Of a DNA stretch of 64,000 bases, positions 1 through 9,200 are shown in pieces. The notes beneath the pieces are model-generated. The model did no database searches. It had not been told where the DNA came from and saw only the letters and a list, made by a program, of their open reading frames with translations. The stretch spans positions 7,780,001-7,844,000 of the forward strand of contig NZ_CP108109.1 in assembly GCF_036199905.1 (NCBI RefSeq), written 5' to 3'. The translations under genes and the position numbers were made by a program. The stretch is from Streptomyces sp. NBC_00223. Lineage in GTDB: Bacteria > Actinomycetota > Actinomycetes > Streptomycetales > Streptomycetaceae. Positions within the stretch are counted from its first letter, which is position 1. Each line of letters starts with the position of its first letter.

Positions 1-911
1 GAGAAGGTGCCCTTGCCGTTGTCCTGGTAGCCCCAGTACGCCCACGCCGTGGCCTGCACCTCGGCGGCGTTGCGCACGCTGGTCGCGCCGTTCGCGCCCT
101 TGGTACCGACCACCGCGCGGTCGGCCGTGCCGTTGGCCGTCTTGCACCAGTTGTGCTTGTAGTACGCGGGGGCGCTCATCGCGACGGCGGGCTTGCCGTC
201 CTTGTCCTCGAAGCCGATCGTCATGCCCTCGCTGTCGACGCTCCAGTCCGGCGGCACGTCGAAGGCGACATTGCGCTCGCCGCGCCTGACCACCTTCCAG
301 CCGGGGACGACCGGCTTGACGTCCATGGTGTCCGGCGCGCCGCGCGGGTTGTCCGGGTCGTCGGTCTCTGGGGCGCCGGTGTCGGTCGGGGTCGGTGTGG
401 CGGTGGCCGAGGTAGGGGCCGTCGCGGTCGGCGTGGAGGTCGGGCCGTCCTTGGCGTCGTCCTTCTTGTCACCGTCGGTCAGATAGACCGCACCGACCAC
501 CACGGCGGCGATCACGGCGACGGCCGCGGTGATCGCGATGCCGACGGTGAGGTTCCTGCGGTCCTTGCGCGGCGGCTGCCCGCCGGGTCCGCCGGGCACG
601 GGCGGACCCCACTGCTGCGGGGTCGGATAGCCCCCGGGCGGCGGTTGCTGCTGGTAGCCGGGCTGGGCGTACGGCGACTGCGCACCGTACGGCTGCGTCT
701 GCTGGTACTCCGGCTGCTGCTGCGGGTAACCCGGCTGCTGCGGGTAGCCGGGCTGCGGATACCCGGGCTGGGGGGCCGGCTGCTGAGGGCCCGGCTGCTG
801 GTATCCGGGGTGCGCGTACGGGCTGGGCTGTCCGTACGGTCCCTGCGGTTGCTGAGGGGGATTGCCCTGCGGATTCTGCTGTCCCCCGGGCTGCTGGTCT
901 CCTGGCCACAT
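1..911 (-). CDS. Membrane-anchored protein with Pro/Gln-rich N-terminus (partial, C-terminus beyond left edge)
   Basis: The frame opens at ATG 911 (MWPGDQQPGG) and runs off the left edge without a stop, so about 303 residues are visible. Residues 1 to about 105 are rich in Pro, Gln, Gly and Tyr with repeated PGYQQ/PGYPQ motifs. A basic patch (RKDRRN) precedes one hydrophobic segment near residues 121-142, followed by an Asp/Lys and Thr/Pro-rich linker. A more ordered extracellular part starts near residue 200 (VVPGWKVV). This is the layout of many single-pass actinobacterial proteins with a disordered cytoplasmic arm and an outside domain. I do not recognise the outer domain, so no function is assigned. 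No clear Shine-Dalgarno sequence precedes the start. Confidence 0.8.
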   Translation of the reverse strand, partial: MWPGDQQPGGQQNPQGNPPQQPQGPYGQPSPYAHPGYQQPGPQQPAPQPGYPQPGYPQQPGYPQQQPEYQQTQPYGAQSPYAQPGYQQQPPPGGYPTPQQWGPPVPGGPGGQPPRKDRRNLTVGIAITAAVAVIAAVVVGAVYLTDGDKKDDAKDGPTSTPTATAPTSATATPTPTDTGAPETDDPDNPRGAPDTMDVKPVVPGWKVVRRGERNVAFDVPPDWSVDSEGMTIGFEDKDGKPAVAMSAPAYYKHNWCKTANGTADRAVVGTKGANGATSVRNAAEVQATAWAYWGYQDNGKGTF

Positions 912-983
912 GGCGGGAAACACTAGGGGAGCCTGGCCCGCGGTTCCACGCCGGATACCCCTACTCGCTGGTAACCTGCGGGC

Positions 984-1436
984 ATGACCGAGACCTTGCC
1001 CTCCATAGGCGACATGATGGCGGCCACCGTGCCGATGGTCCGCACCCTCAACCTCCGGTTCACCGAGACCACCCCCGAGCGCGCGGTCGTCCTGCTGCCC
1101 GACCAGCCCGACTTCCACAACCATGTCGCCGGCCCGCACGCGGGGGCGATGTTCACCCTCGCCGAGTCCGCGTCCGGCGCGATCGTGCTCGCCGCGTTCG
1201 GCGACCAGCTCGGCCGTGCCGTGCCGCTGGCCGTGCGCGCCGAGATCGGCTACAGCAAGCTGGCCAAGGGCCCGGTGACCGCGACCGCGCGGCTCGGCAG
1301 GCCCGTGGCCGAGGTCGTCGCGGAGCTGGACGCGGGGGAGCGCCCCGAATTCCCCGTCGAGGTGGTCATCCGGCGCGCGGACGACGCCGAGACCGGGCGG
1401 ATGACCATCGTCTGGACCCTGCGCCCGAACCACTGA
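984..1436 (+). CDS. Hotdog-fold thioesterase-like protein (PaaI/DUF4442 type)
   Basis: A 150-residue protein of the length of single hotdog-domain thioesterases. The HNHVAGPHAGAMFTLAES stretch (about residues 45-62) resembles the central helix region of PaaI/YiiD-C type proteins, which hydrolyse acyl-CoA thioesters. The substrate cannot be told from sequence. The start ATG 984 lies 6 nt after a TAACCT box (972-977), which suggests a leaderless transcript. It is divergent from the membrane protein at the left edge and stands alone. Family assignment is by motif and length only. Confidence 0.75.
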   Translation: MTETLPSIGDMMAATVPMVRTLNLRFTETTPERAVVLLPDQPDFHNHVAGPHAGAMFTLAESASGAIVLAAFGDQLGRAVPLAVRAEIGYSKLAKGPVTATARLGRPVAEVVAELDAGERPEFPVEVVIRRADDAETGRMTIVWTLRPNH

Positions 1437-1598
1437 CCGCGCCGGCACCGCCGGTCCCGGCAGTCGGCAACGGCTGACCTGGCAGGACGATCCCGTCGGC
1501 CCCGTTCGCCGGGCCGGAAAGTCCGCGTGGTCGGTTAGGCTTCCCAGCAGTGCGCCAGGGTGCGCGCTCCGACTGTCGTCGCGGGGAGGGAACCGGCT

Positions 1599-2255
1599 GT
1601 GCACGTCCAGGAATGGCTCGACGGCATCCCACCGATCGCGGTCTACCTGATGGTCGGCCTGATCATCGGACTGGAGAGCCTGGGCATTCCGCTGCCGGGC
1701 GAGATCGTCCTGATGACGGCCGCGCTGATGTCGTCACAGGGGAACGTCAATCCGTGGCTGGTCGCGGTCAGCGCGATGATCGGCGCGATCGGCGGCGACT
1801 CGATCGGCTACTCGATCGGACACCGCGGGGGCAAACCCCTGCTGGAACGGCTCGGCCGAAGATTCCCCAAGCACTTCTCACCAGGCCATGTGGCCACCGC
1901 CGAGCGCTCCTTCCAGCGCTGGGGCATGTGGGCGGTCTTCTTCGGCCGCTTCGTCGCCCTGCTGCGGATCTTCGCCGGACCGCTGGCGGGCGTGCTCAAG
2001 ATGCCGTACGCGAAGTTCCTCACCGCCAACGCGCTCGGCGGCGTCGTCTGGGCCGGCGGCATCACGGCCGTCATCTACTACGTGGGCGTCGTCGCCGAAC
2101 CCTGGCTCAAGCGCTTCGGCTACATCGGGCTGGCCATCGCGGTCCTCTTCGGCGTCGGCTCGATGCTGTTCGTGAAGCGGCGCGCGGCCAAGATGCAGGC
2201 GGAAATGGAAACCGCGGCCGAGCCCGAGGTCGCGGCGGTGCAGGCCGGGGAGTAG
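1599..2255 (+). CDS. DedA family inner-membrane protein
   Basis: A 218-residue integral membrane protein of the DedA/VTT family, thought to act as lipid (undecaprenyl phosphate or phospholipid) transporters. The N-terminal re-entrant motif ESLGIPLPGE and the second signature FFGRFVALLRIFAGPLAG are both present, with about four to five hydrophobic segments. I chose GTG 1599 because GGGAGGG (1584-1590) lies at good spacing before it and the protein then starts VHVQEW. An upstream in-frame GTG at 1560 is possible but lacks a good ribosome-binding site. The tail is Glu/Ala-rich and probably cytoplasmic. Confidence 0.88.
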   Translation: MHVQEWLDGIPPIAVYLMVGLIIGLESLGIPLPGEIVLMTAALMSSQGNVNPWLVAVSAMIGAIGGDSIGYSIGHRGGKPLLERLGRRFPKHFSPGHVATAERSFQRWGMWAVFFGRFVALLRIFAGPLAGVLKMPYAKFLTANALGGVVWAGGITAVIYYVGVVAEPWLKRFGYIGLAIAVLFGVGSMLFVKRRAAKMQAEMETAAEPEVAAVQAGE

Positions 2256-2280
2256 GGCCCGCGCCGTATACGGTGGGCAC

Positions 2281-3099
2281 GTGCCCGAGAATGAGAACGT
2301 GTTCTTTTCCGCGATGGCGGGCGCCGCGGCCTGGCGCCGCCGCGCGACCTCGCGTCTGGTGCACCGCGGCTGGCAGTGGGTACGGGACACGGGCGCGGTC
2401 ACCGCGGACCGCCCGGGGCCGCTGCGTTTCGGCCGGATCGGCGACGGCACCCGGCTCGCCTTCCCGCAGGGGACCGTCTTCGGCGAGCCCTGGATCCACC
2501 TCGGCGACCACTGCGTCATCGGGGAGCAGGTCACCCTCACCGTCGGCCTGATGCCCGGCGGCACCGGCTTCGGCCCCGACCCCGTCATACGGCTCGGCCA
2601 CGGCGTCGTCATCGGCCGGGGCAGCCATGTCGTGGCCCTGGCCCCGATCGTCTTCGGCGAGAAGGTCTACTGCGGCCCGTATGTCTACGTCACGAGCCTC
2701 AATCACTCCTACGACGACATCACCCAGCCCATCGGCGAGCAGTGGCCGCGCTCGGCGCCGGTCGAGGTCGGCAGCGGGAGCTGGCTCGGCGCGGGCTGCG
2801 TACTCCTGCCCGGCGCGACACTCGGCCGCAACGTCGTGGTCGGCGCGGGCGCCGTCGTACGCGGCGAGGTGCCCGACTACGCGGTGGTCGCGGGCGCGCC
2901 CGCCCGGATCGTACGGCGCTGGCTGCCGGAGACCCGGAGTTGGGACCCGCCGCTGCGCACCCCGGCGCCCTCGCCCTTCCCGGCGGACGTGAGCCCCGAA
3001 CAGTTGCTGGACGTCGAGGAGTCCGCGGAGCCCGCCGACGCGAGCCAGGCGCCCGGCCCCCCGTGGCACGGGCCGACCCCTGGCCCGCCCGGCGTGTGA
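2281..3099 (+). CDS. Left-handed beta-helix acyltransferase (CatB/LacA-like)
   Basis: A 272-residue protein whose middle (about residues 50-215) shows hexapeptide repeats of the left-handed parallel beta-helix class, for example VVIGRGSHV, GAGCVLLPGATLGRNVVVGAGAVV and VVAGAPARIV. The VTSLNHSYDD stretch carries the His used as catalytic base in LacA/CatB-like O-acetyltransferases. It probably transfers an acetyl group to a sugar or small molecule; the acceptor is unknown. GTG 2281 sits 6 nt after a TACGGT box (2269-2274), so it may be leaderless. The C-terminal 50 residues are Pro-rich and probably disordered. Confidence 0.85.
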   Translation: MPENENVFFSAMAGAAAWRRRATSRLVHRGWQWVRDTGAVTADRPGPLRFGRIGDGTRLAFPQGTVFGEPWIHLGDHCVIGEQVTLTVGLMPGGTGFGPDPVIRLGHGVVIGRGSHVVALAPIVFGEKVYCGPYVYVTSLNHSYDDITQPIGEQWPRSAPVEVGSGSWLGAGCVLLPGATLGRNVVVGAGAVVRGEVPDYAVVAGAPARIVRRWLPETRSWDPPLRTPAPSPFPADVSPEQLLDVEESAEPADASQAPGPPWHGPTPGPPGV

Positions 3100-3206
3100 G
3101 GCCGGCGGCGCCGCGAGGGTCGGCCGGAGTCAAGCCCGCCGTGTGAGAGTGCGGCCGCCTTCCCCGCAGCGTCGGCGCACAGTCCGCGTTTGTTAGGTTC
3201 AAGCCC

Positions 3207-3737
3207 ATGCGCGCACCGATCGGCACCTTCGAGGTCGTCCACCCCGCCACCGAACGCCGTGAGCTGCTGCCCCCGCCGGTCGCCGCCGCGGTCACCGCCG
3301 AGATGATCCTCGTCGACACCGACCCGGCCAAGGCCGACACCGCCGACTTCGTCGCCGCCTACGGCCAGGACCTGCTGGAGAAGTCCGCGAACTGCGTGGT
3401 CGTCGCGGGCAAGCGCGGCCAGGACATCACCCTCGCCGCCTGCCTGGTGCTCTCCACCACCCGTGTGGACGTCAACGGCACGGTCCGCCGCCACCTCGGT
3501 GTGCGCAAGGCGTCCTTCGCGGCGATGGACACGGCCGTGGGCGAGACGGGCATGGAGTACGGCGGGATCACCCCGGTCGGGCTGCCCGCCGACTGGCCGC
3601 TGCTGATCGACGCGGCCGTGGTCGAGGCGCCCTACCTGGTCATCGGCAGCGGAGCCCGGCGCGGAAAGCTGATCGTCCCCGGCAAGGTGCTGGCCGCGCT
3701 GCCCGGCGCGGTCGTCCTCGACGGCCTCGGCGTCTGA
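3207..3737 (+). CDS. YbaK/EbsC-type aminoacyl-tRNA deacylase domain protein
   Basis: A 176-residue single-domain protein of the YbaK/ProX family, which hydrolyses mischarged aminoacyl-tRNAs in trans. Conserved features include the Lys-containing strand and loop near residues 65-80 (VVVAGKRG), the R-K-A-S-F segment typical of the family (GVRKASF), and the glycine-rich GGITPVGLP loop that shapes the pocket. Which aminoacyl-tRNA it acts on is not decidable. ATG 3207 follows a TAGGTT box (3194-3199) by 7 nt, which points to leaderless expression. It converges on the CoA-binding protein gene. Confidence 0.88.
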   Translation: MRAPIGTFEVVHPATERRELLPPPVAAAVTAEMILVDTDPAKADTADFVAAYGQDLLEKSANCVVVAGKRGQDITLAACLVLSTTRVDVNGTVRRHLGVRKASFAAMDTAVGETGMEYGGITPVGLPADWPLLIDAAVVEAPYLVIGSGARRGKLIVPGKVLAALPGAVVLDGLGV

Positions 3738-3792
3738 CCGCGCCCCCGCGGCCCCCGACCGGTCCCTCGGCGCCCGCGACCCCGTACCCGCG

Positions 3793-4200
3793 TCAGCCCA
3801 GGCGCGGTATCTCGATCGCGGGGCAGCGGTCCATCACCATGTCGAGACCGGCCGCGCGCGTGCGGTCGTACGCCCCCTCGTCGATCACATCGAGCTGGAA
3901 CCAGACGGCCTTCGCGCCCACCGCCACCGCCTCGTCGGCGACCCCGCCCGCCAGGTCGGAGTTGACGAAGACGTCCACCACGTCCACTGGGAAGGGGATC
4001 TCCGCCAGCGAGGCGTACCCCTGCTCCCCGTGCACGCTCTCCGCCTTCGGGTGGACCGGCACGACCCGCTTGCCGAAACGCTGGAGCACCGAGGCCACGC
4101 CGTACGCGGCCCGCGCGGTGTTGTTCGACAGGCCGACCACCGCCCAGGTGTCGCCCGTGCCGGTCAGGATCTTCCGTACCGTCTCCGTGTCGCCGTACAC
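3793..4200 (-). CDS. CoA-binding domain protein (YccU type)
   Basis: A 135-residue protein made of one Rossmann-like CoA-binding domain, as in YccU and the N-terminus of succinyl-CoA synthetase alpha. The opening WAVVGLSNNTARAAYGVA matches the dinucleotide-binding loop, and ADEAVAVGAKAVWFQLDV matches the conserved distal strand. The cellular role of stand-alone members is not settled. GTG 4200 is preceded by GGAGG. The gene is divergent from yigZ. Confidence 0.87.
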   Translation of the reverse strand: MYGDTETVRKILTGTGDTWAVVGLSNNTARAAYGVASVLQRFGKRVVPVHPKAESVHGEQGYASLAEIPFPVDVVDVFVNSDLAGGVADEAVAVGAKAVWFQLDVIDEGAYDRTRAAGLDMVMDRCPAIEIPRLG

Positions 4201-4324
4201 GCCGTCCTCCAGCCCTTCGCGGCCGCTCGTCGCCGGCCGCCCTCGCCTGTCTGTTCCCTCTGTCGTCTGTCGCCTGGTCGAACGACGGTCCGGGCGTGAC
4301 CATTCCCGCGCTTAGGCTGAAAGG

Positions 4325-4951
4325 ATGACCGACCGGTATCTGACGGTGGCGCGCGCGGGCGTGCACGAGAGCGAGATCAAACGCTCGCGCTTCCTGTGCG
4401 CGCTGGCGCCCGCCGGGAGCGAGGACGCGGCCCAGGAGTTCGTGCGCGGTGTCCGCAAGGAGCACGCGGGCGCCAGCCACAACTGCTTCGCGTACGTCAT
4501 CGGCCCCGACGGGCGCCTGCACCGCGCCAGCGACGACGGTGAGCCCGGCGGCACCGCGGGCACCCCCATGCTCCAGGTGCTGCTCGCCCGGCAGGTACGC
4601 GACACCGTCGCCGTCGTCACCCGTTACTACGGCGGCATCCAGCTCGGCGCGGGCGGCCTGGCCCGGGCGTACGGCGGTGCCGTCTCCGCCGCGCTGGACG
4701 AGATCGGCACGGTCGAGCGGCGCCGGCTGGCCCTGGTCACCGTCACCGTCGACCACCAGCGGGCCGGGCGGCTGGAGAACGAGCTGCGCACCGCCGGGCA
4801 CACCGTCCGCGAGGTGACGTACACCGCCGCCGTCACCTTCCGCCTCGGCGTCCCCGAGGCCGACGTGCCCGCCTTCCGCTCCTGGCTCGCCGACGCCACC
4901 TCGGGCACGGCCGTCGTCACGACCGAGGGCAGCGCGTACGTCGACGTATGA
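4325..4951 (+). CDS. YigZ/IMPACT family protein
   Basis: A 208-residue protein of the UPF0029/IMPACT family. The N-terminal half holds the family hallmarks KRSRFLCALAP, SHNCFAYVIG, DDGEPGGTAGTPML and TRYYGGIQLGAGGLARAYG. The C-terminal DUF1949 ferredoxin-like part follows from about residue 140. Bacterial members may bind nucleic acid or act near translation, but no reaction is known. ATG 4325 lies 6 nt after TAGGCT (4313-4318), with GAAAGG directly before the start. Confidence 0.9.
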   Translation: MTDRYLTVARAGVHESEIKRSRFLCALAPAGSEDAAQEFVRGVRKEHAGASHNCFAYVIGPDGRLHRASDDGEPGGTAGTPMLQVLLARQVRDTVAVVTRYYGGIQLGAGGLARAYGGAVSAALDEIGTVERRRLALVTVTVDHQRAGRLENELRTAGHTVREVTYTAAVTFRLGVPEADVPAFRSWLADATSGTAVVTTEGSAYVDV

Positions 4952-5081
4952 CCGTACGACCCGGCCGTACGGCGCTGCCGCACGACCCGGTCGGTCCCGC
5001 CGGTCGCCGCTTCGGCCGCGCGTGCCCCGATCACGGGTACGTGCCACGGCCGGTGGCACGGCGGGTTAGTCTCTGGGGATC

Positions 5082-6242
5082 ATGCGCTTGCTTCACACGT
5101 CGGACTGGCATCTGGGACGGTCCTTCCACCGGGTGAGCCTGCTCGACGCCCAGCGGGCCTTCCTCGACCACCTCGTGGCCACCGTGCGCGCCGAGCGGGT
5201 GGACGCCGTCCTCGTCGCCGGGGACGTCTACGACCGGGCCGTCCCCCCGCTCAGCGCCGTCGAGCTCTTCGACGACGCGCTGCACCGCCTCGCCGACCTC
5301 GGCGTCCCCACCGTGATGATCTCCGGCAACCACGACTCGGCCCGGCGGCTCGGCGTCGGCGCCGGACTCATGGGCCGGGCCGGCATCCACCTGCGCACCG
5401 ACCCCGCGACCTGCCACCGGCCCGTCGTACTGTCCGACGAGCACGGCGAGGTCGCCGTCTACGGACTGCCGTACCTCGAACCCGCCCTCGCCCGCGAGGA
5501 GTTCGGCGCCGAGCGGGCCGACCACACGGCGGTGCTCGGCGCCGCCATGGACCGGGTGCGCGCGGATCTCGCCGGGCGCCCGGCCGGCACCCGCAGCGTC
5601 GTCCTCGCGCACGCCTTCGTCACCGGCGCCGCGCCCTGCGACAGCGAACGCGACATCACCGCCGGCGGCGTCGAGGCCGTGCCCGCGGCCCTCTTCGACG
5701 GCGTCGACTACACCGCGCTCGGCCATCTGCACGGCTGCCAGACGCTCAACGCGCGGATCAGGTACTCCGGTTCGCCCCTCGCCTACTCCTTCTCCGAGGT
5801 GCACCACCGCAAGAGCATGTGGCTGGTCACCCTCGGGCCCGGCGGCGAGGTGGACGCCGAGCGGATCGACACGCCCGTGCCGCGCCCGCTCGCCCGCATC
5901 CGGGGCCGGCTGGACGACCTGCTCGCCGACCCCGCGCTCGAACGCCACACCGGCGCCTGGGTCGAGGCCACCCTCACCGACCGTTTCCGCCCGCACGAGC
6001 CGATGGCCGCCCTCGCCGCGCGCTTCCCGCACGTCCTCGCCCTCGCCTTCGACCCCGAAGCCGCCGACGAGGACCCGCTCGCCTCCTACGCGCAGCGGCT
6101 GCGCGGCCGCAGCGACCAGCAGATCGCCGAGGACTTCGTCGCCCACGTACGCGGCCACGCGCCGGACACGCGTGAACGCGCCGTGCTGCGGGAGGCGTTG
6201 GACGCGGTGCGGGCCGACTCCGTACGGGCGGAACGCGACTGA
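5082..6242 (+). CDS. sbcD: SbcD, nuclease subunit of the SbcCD (Mre11-Rad50-like) complex
   Basis: A 386-residue calcineurin-like phosphoesterase. The metal ligands are visible: D8 and H10 in TSDWHLG, D48 in VAGDVYD, N83 and H84 in SGNHDS, and later His residues in VLAHAF and LGHLHG. The C-terminal part matches the SbcD capping domain. SbcD cuts DNA ends and hairpins in an ATP-dependent complex with SbcC in repair of blocked ends and palindromes. The stop overlaps the sbcC start by one base (TGATG at 6240-6244), so the two are translationally coupled. A TAGTCT box lies at 5067-5072. Confidence 0.96.
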   Translation: MRLLHTSDWHLGRSFHRVSLLDAQRAFLDHLVATVRAERVDAVLVAGDVYDRAVPPLSAVELFDDALHRLADLGVPTVMISGNHDSARRLGVGAGLMGRAGIHLRTDPATCHRPVVLSDEHGEVAVYGLPYLEPALAREEFGAERADHTAVLGAAMDRVRADLAGRPAGTRSVVLAHAFVTGAAPCDSERDITAGGVEAVPAALFDGVDYTALGHLHGCQTLNARIRYSGSPLAYSFSEVHHRKSMWLVTLGPGGEVDAERIDTPVPRPLARIRGRLDDLLADPALERHTGAWVEATLTDRFRPHEPMAALAARFPHVLALAFDPEAADEDPLASYAQRLRGRSDQQIAEDFVAHVRGHAPDTRERAVLREALDAVRADSVRAERD

Positions 6243-9200
6243 TGCGACTGCACCGCCTCGAACTCACCGCGTTCGGGCCCTTCGCGGCCCCGCAGTCCGT
6301 CGACTTCGACGAACTGTCCGCCGCGGGGCTCTTCCTGCTGCACGGCCCGACCGGCGCCGGCAAGACCTCCGTCCTGGACGCCGTCTGCTTCGCGCTCTAC
6401 GGTCAGGTGCCCGGCGCCCGGCCCGCCACCCGGCTGCGCAGCGACCACGCCGCGCCCGGCACACCGACCGAGGTCGTCCTCGAACTCACCCTCGGCGGGC
6501 GGCGGTTGGAGATCACCCGGCGCCCCGAGCAGCCCCGCGCGAAGAAACGCGGCACCGGCACGACCATGGACAAGGCCGTCACGCTGCTGCGCGAGCAGAT
6601 CGGCGGGCAGTGGCGGGGAGTCTCCAAGTCGCACCAGGAGATCGGCGAGGAGATCAAGCAGCTCGTCGGGATGAGCTGCGAGCAGTTCTGCCAGGTGGTG
6701 CTGCTGCCGCAGGGCGAGTTCGCGACCTTCCTGCGGGCGAGCGCCACGGAACGGGCCGCGCTGCTCGGGCGGCTCTTCGACACCCGGCGCTTCAAGTCCG
6801 TCGAGCACTGGCTGCGGGACCGCAGGCAGGAATCGGCGCAGCTGCTCGCGCAGGGCGACGCCGAACTCGCCCAACTGGCCGGCCGTATGCGGCAGGCCGC
6901 GGGCCCCGGGCCCGACGACGATCCCGGGGAGGGGGCGGACGTCCTGGAGTGGGCCGCGGTGCTGCGGTCCACCGCGCGTGAGCGGTACGGGATCGCTCGC
7001 GCGGCGGTGCGGCACGCCGAGGGCGCCTACGCGGTGGCCGCGGAGCGGGCGGAGCAGGCCCGCGCCCTGCACACCCTCCAGGCCCGCCACGCGGAAGCGC
7101 TCGGGCGGGCCGCCGCCCTCGCCCTGGAGGCGCCCGCCCGTACCGCCGCCCGTACGGCCCTGACCCGCGCCCGCCGCGCCGCGACCGTCGAACCGGCCCT
7201 GGCGCTGCGGAGCGAGGCCGTAGGCCGGTACGAGTACGCCCTGGAGGTGGAGCGGAACGCGACGGCGTCCCTACGGAAAGCGGGCGAGCCGCCCTGGCTG
7301 CCCTCGCTCCCTTCGGCCCGAGCCCCCCACCAAACCGCCACCCCGCCAGACGCGGTATCCGAACACTCCGGCCCGCCCGCCCCTGCCGAGAACGCCGATT
7401 CGTCGGCCGACGCCGCCCTGCCGGGCCCGGCCGATCCCGGTCACGCACCCGGCGTGGCGGCCGGGCGGGTCGGCGTGGTCAACGACAGCACTGGGGGCGT
7501 TGGTTCAGGGTCTGCGACCGGGTTGTCCGCGCCGCCGGAGCGGGGCTTGGACGTCGGTCCGCTGGAGGAAGGGTGTCTGTCCGGTGAGGGGTCCGGGCCG
7601 ACCGGTGTGGGCAACAGCCGTGCTGGCGTGCCTGGTTCGGAGTTCGGCGCCGTCCTGCCGGGCTCGGTCGCCGCTCTGCCCGGGGGTGGGTATGCGGCTG
7701 GGCGGGCGGATCCGGTCAACGGCCGCACTGGGGGCGTTGGTTCGGGGTCTGAGGCCCGGCTTCCCGCGCCGCAGCAGCGGGGCTTGGACGTTGGTCCGCT
7801 GGGGGAAGGGTGTCTGTCCGGTGAGGGGTCCGGGCCGACCGGTGTGGGCAACAGCCGTGCTGGCGTGCCTGGTTCGGAGTTCGGCGCCGTTCTGCCGGGC
7901 CCGGCGGGGCCCGGTCACGCACTTGGCGCGTCGTCCGGGCTGGCCGATACGGTCAACAACCGCACTGGGGGCGTTGGTTCGGGGTCTGAGGCCCGGCTGG
8001 CCGCGCCGCAGCAGCGGGGTTCGGACGTCGGTCCGCCCGAGGGCGGGCGTGTGCCCGGCGGGGCCAACAGTCGTGCAGCAGAGGTCGGTTCGGGGCCGGA
8101 GGGGCGGCAGTCCGGTTCGGACGCCCGTCCGGTCGTGAACGGGCCGCGCACCGCGGGCGGTGGCGGGGTCGCCGTGGGGCCGGGAGGCGGTCCGGCGGGG
8201 GTCGTCGGTGGCCTTTCCGTGGGGCAACCTTCCGACGGAGTGGGCGCCGTGCTCGTGCGGCGGGCGGGGGAGGCGCGCGAAGAACTCGGCGGGCTCGGCG
8301 CTGCCGTCGCGCTGGAGGCGCGGACGCGGGAGATCGCCGAGCGCCGCGCCACGCTGGCCCGCGAGGAGCGCACCGACGAGGAGGCGCTGCGGGACGCCCA
8401 GGCGTGGCTGGAGGAGTGGCCCGCCGCGCGAGCGGCCCTGCAGGCCCGGCTCGACGCGGGGCTGGACGCCGCCGACCGGGCCGCCGCGCTCGCCGCCGAC
8501 GTGGAGGCGGCCCGGCGCCGCAGCGACGCGGCGGCCGAACGCGACGCGCTGGCAGCGGAGTCGACCCGGCACGAGGACAACACCCGTGACGCGCGGGACC
8601 GTACCGCGGCCGCCCGCGAGACCTGGCAGGACCTGCGCGAGGCGCGTATCACCGGCATCGCCGCCGAGTTGGCCGCCCAACTCGTCGACGGCGAGCCCTG
8701 CCGGGTCTGCGGCGCCCCCGAGCACCCGGCCCCCGCGCACCCCGCGGCCCAGCAGGTCACCCGGGCCGACGAGGACACCGCCTACGCCGACTTCCAGCGG
8801 GAGTCGGCCCGTTACGAGCGGGCCCGCGACGAGGTCGCCCGGCTGCGGGCCGCCCTCGCGGCGGCCACGGCCACCGCCGGCGACGCCCCCCGGGACCGAC
8901 TCGCCGCCGCCCACGCCGAATCCGCCGCGCGGCACACCGCCGCCGTCCGCGCGGCCGCCGACGTGGCCGAGGCCCGCCACGCGCTGACCCGCGCCGAGGA
9001 GGAACGCGACCGGCGCGCCGCCCAGCGGCAGGACGCGCTCAGCCGGACCGCCGCCCGCACCTCCCGCCGGGAGGAACTGGACGCGCAGTACGAGCAGTTG
9101 ACCGCCGAGGTCGCCAAGGCACGCGCGGGCCACGCCAGCGTCGCCGCCCGCCGGGACCACCTCACCACCCGTATCGCCCTGCTCGACCGGGCCGTCCACG

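Noticed and set aside
7418-8128. Diversity-generating or phase-variable cassette in sbcC
   Set aside because: There is no reverse transcriptase and no template repeat, and the repeat period is a multiple of three, so copy-number change would not switch the frame.
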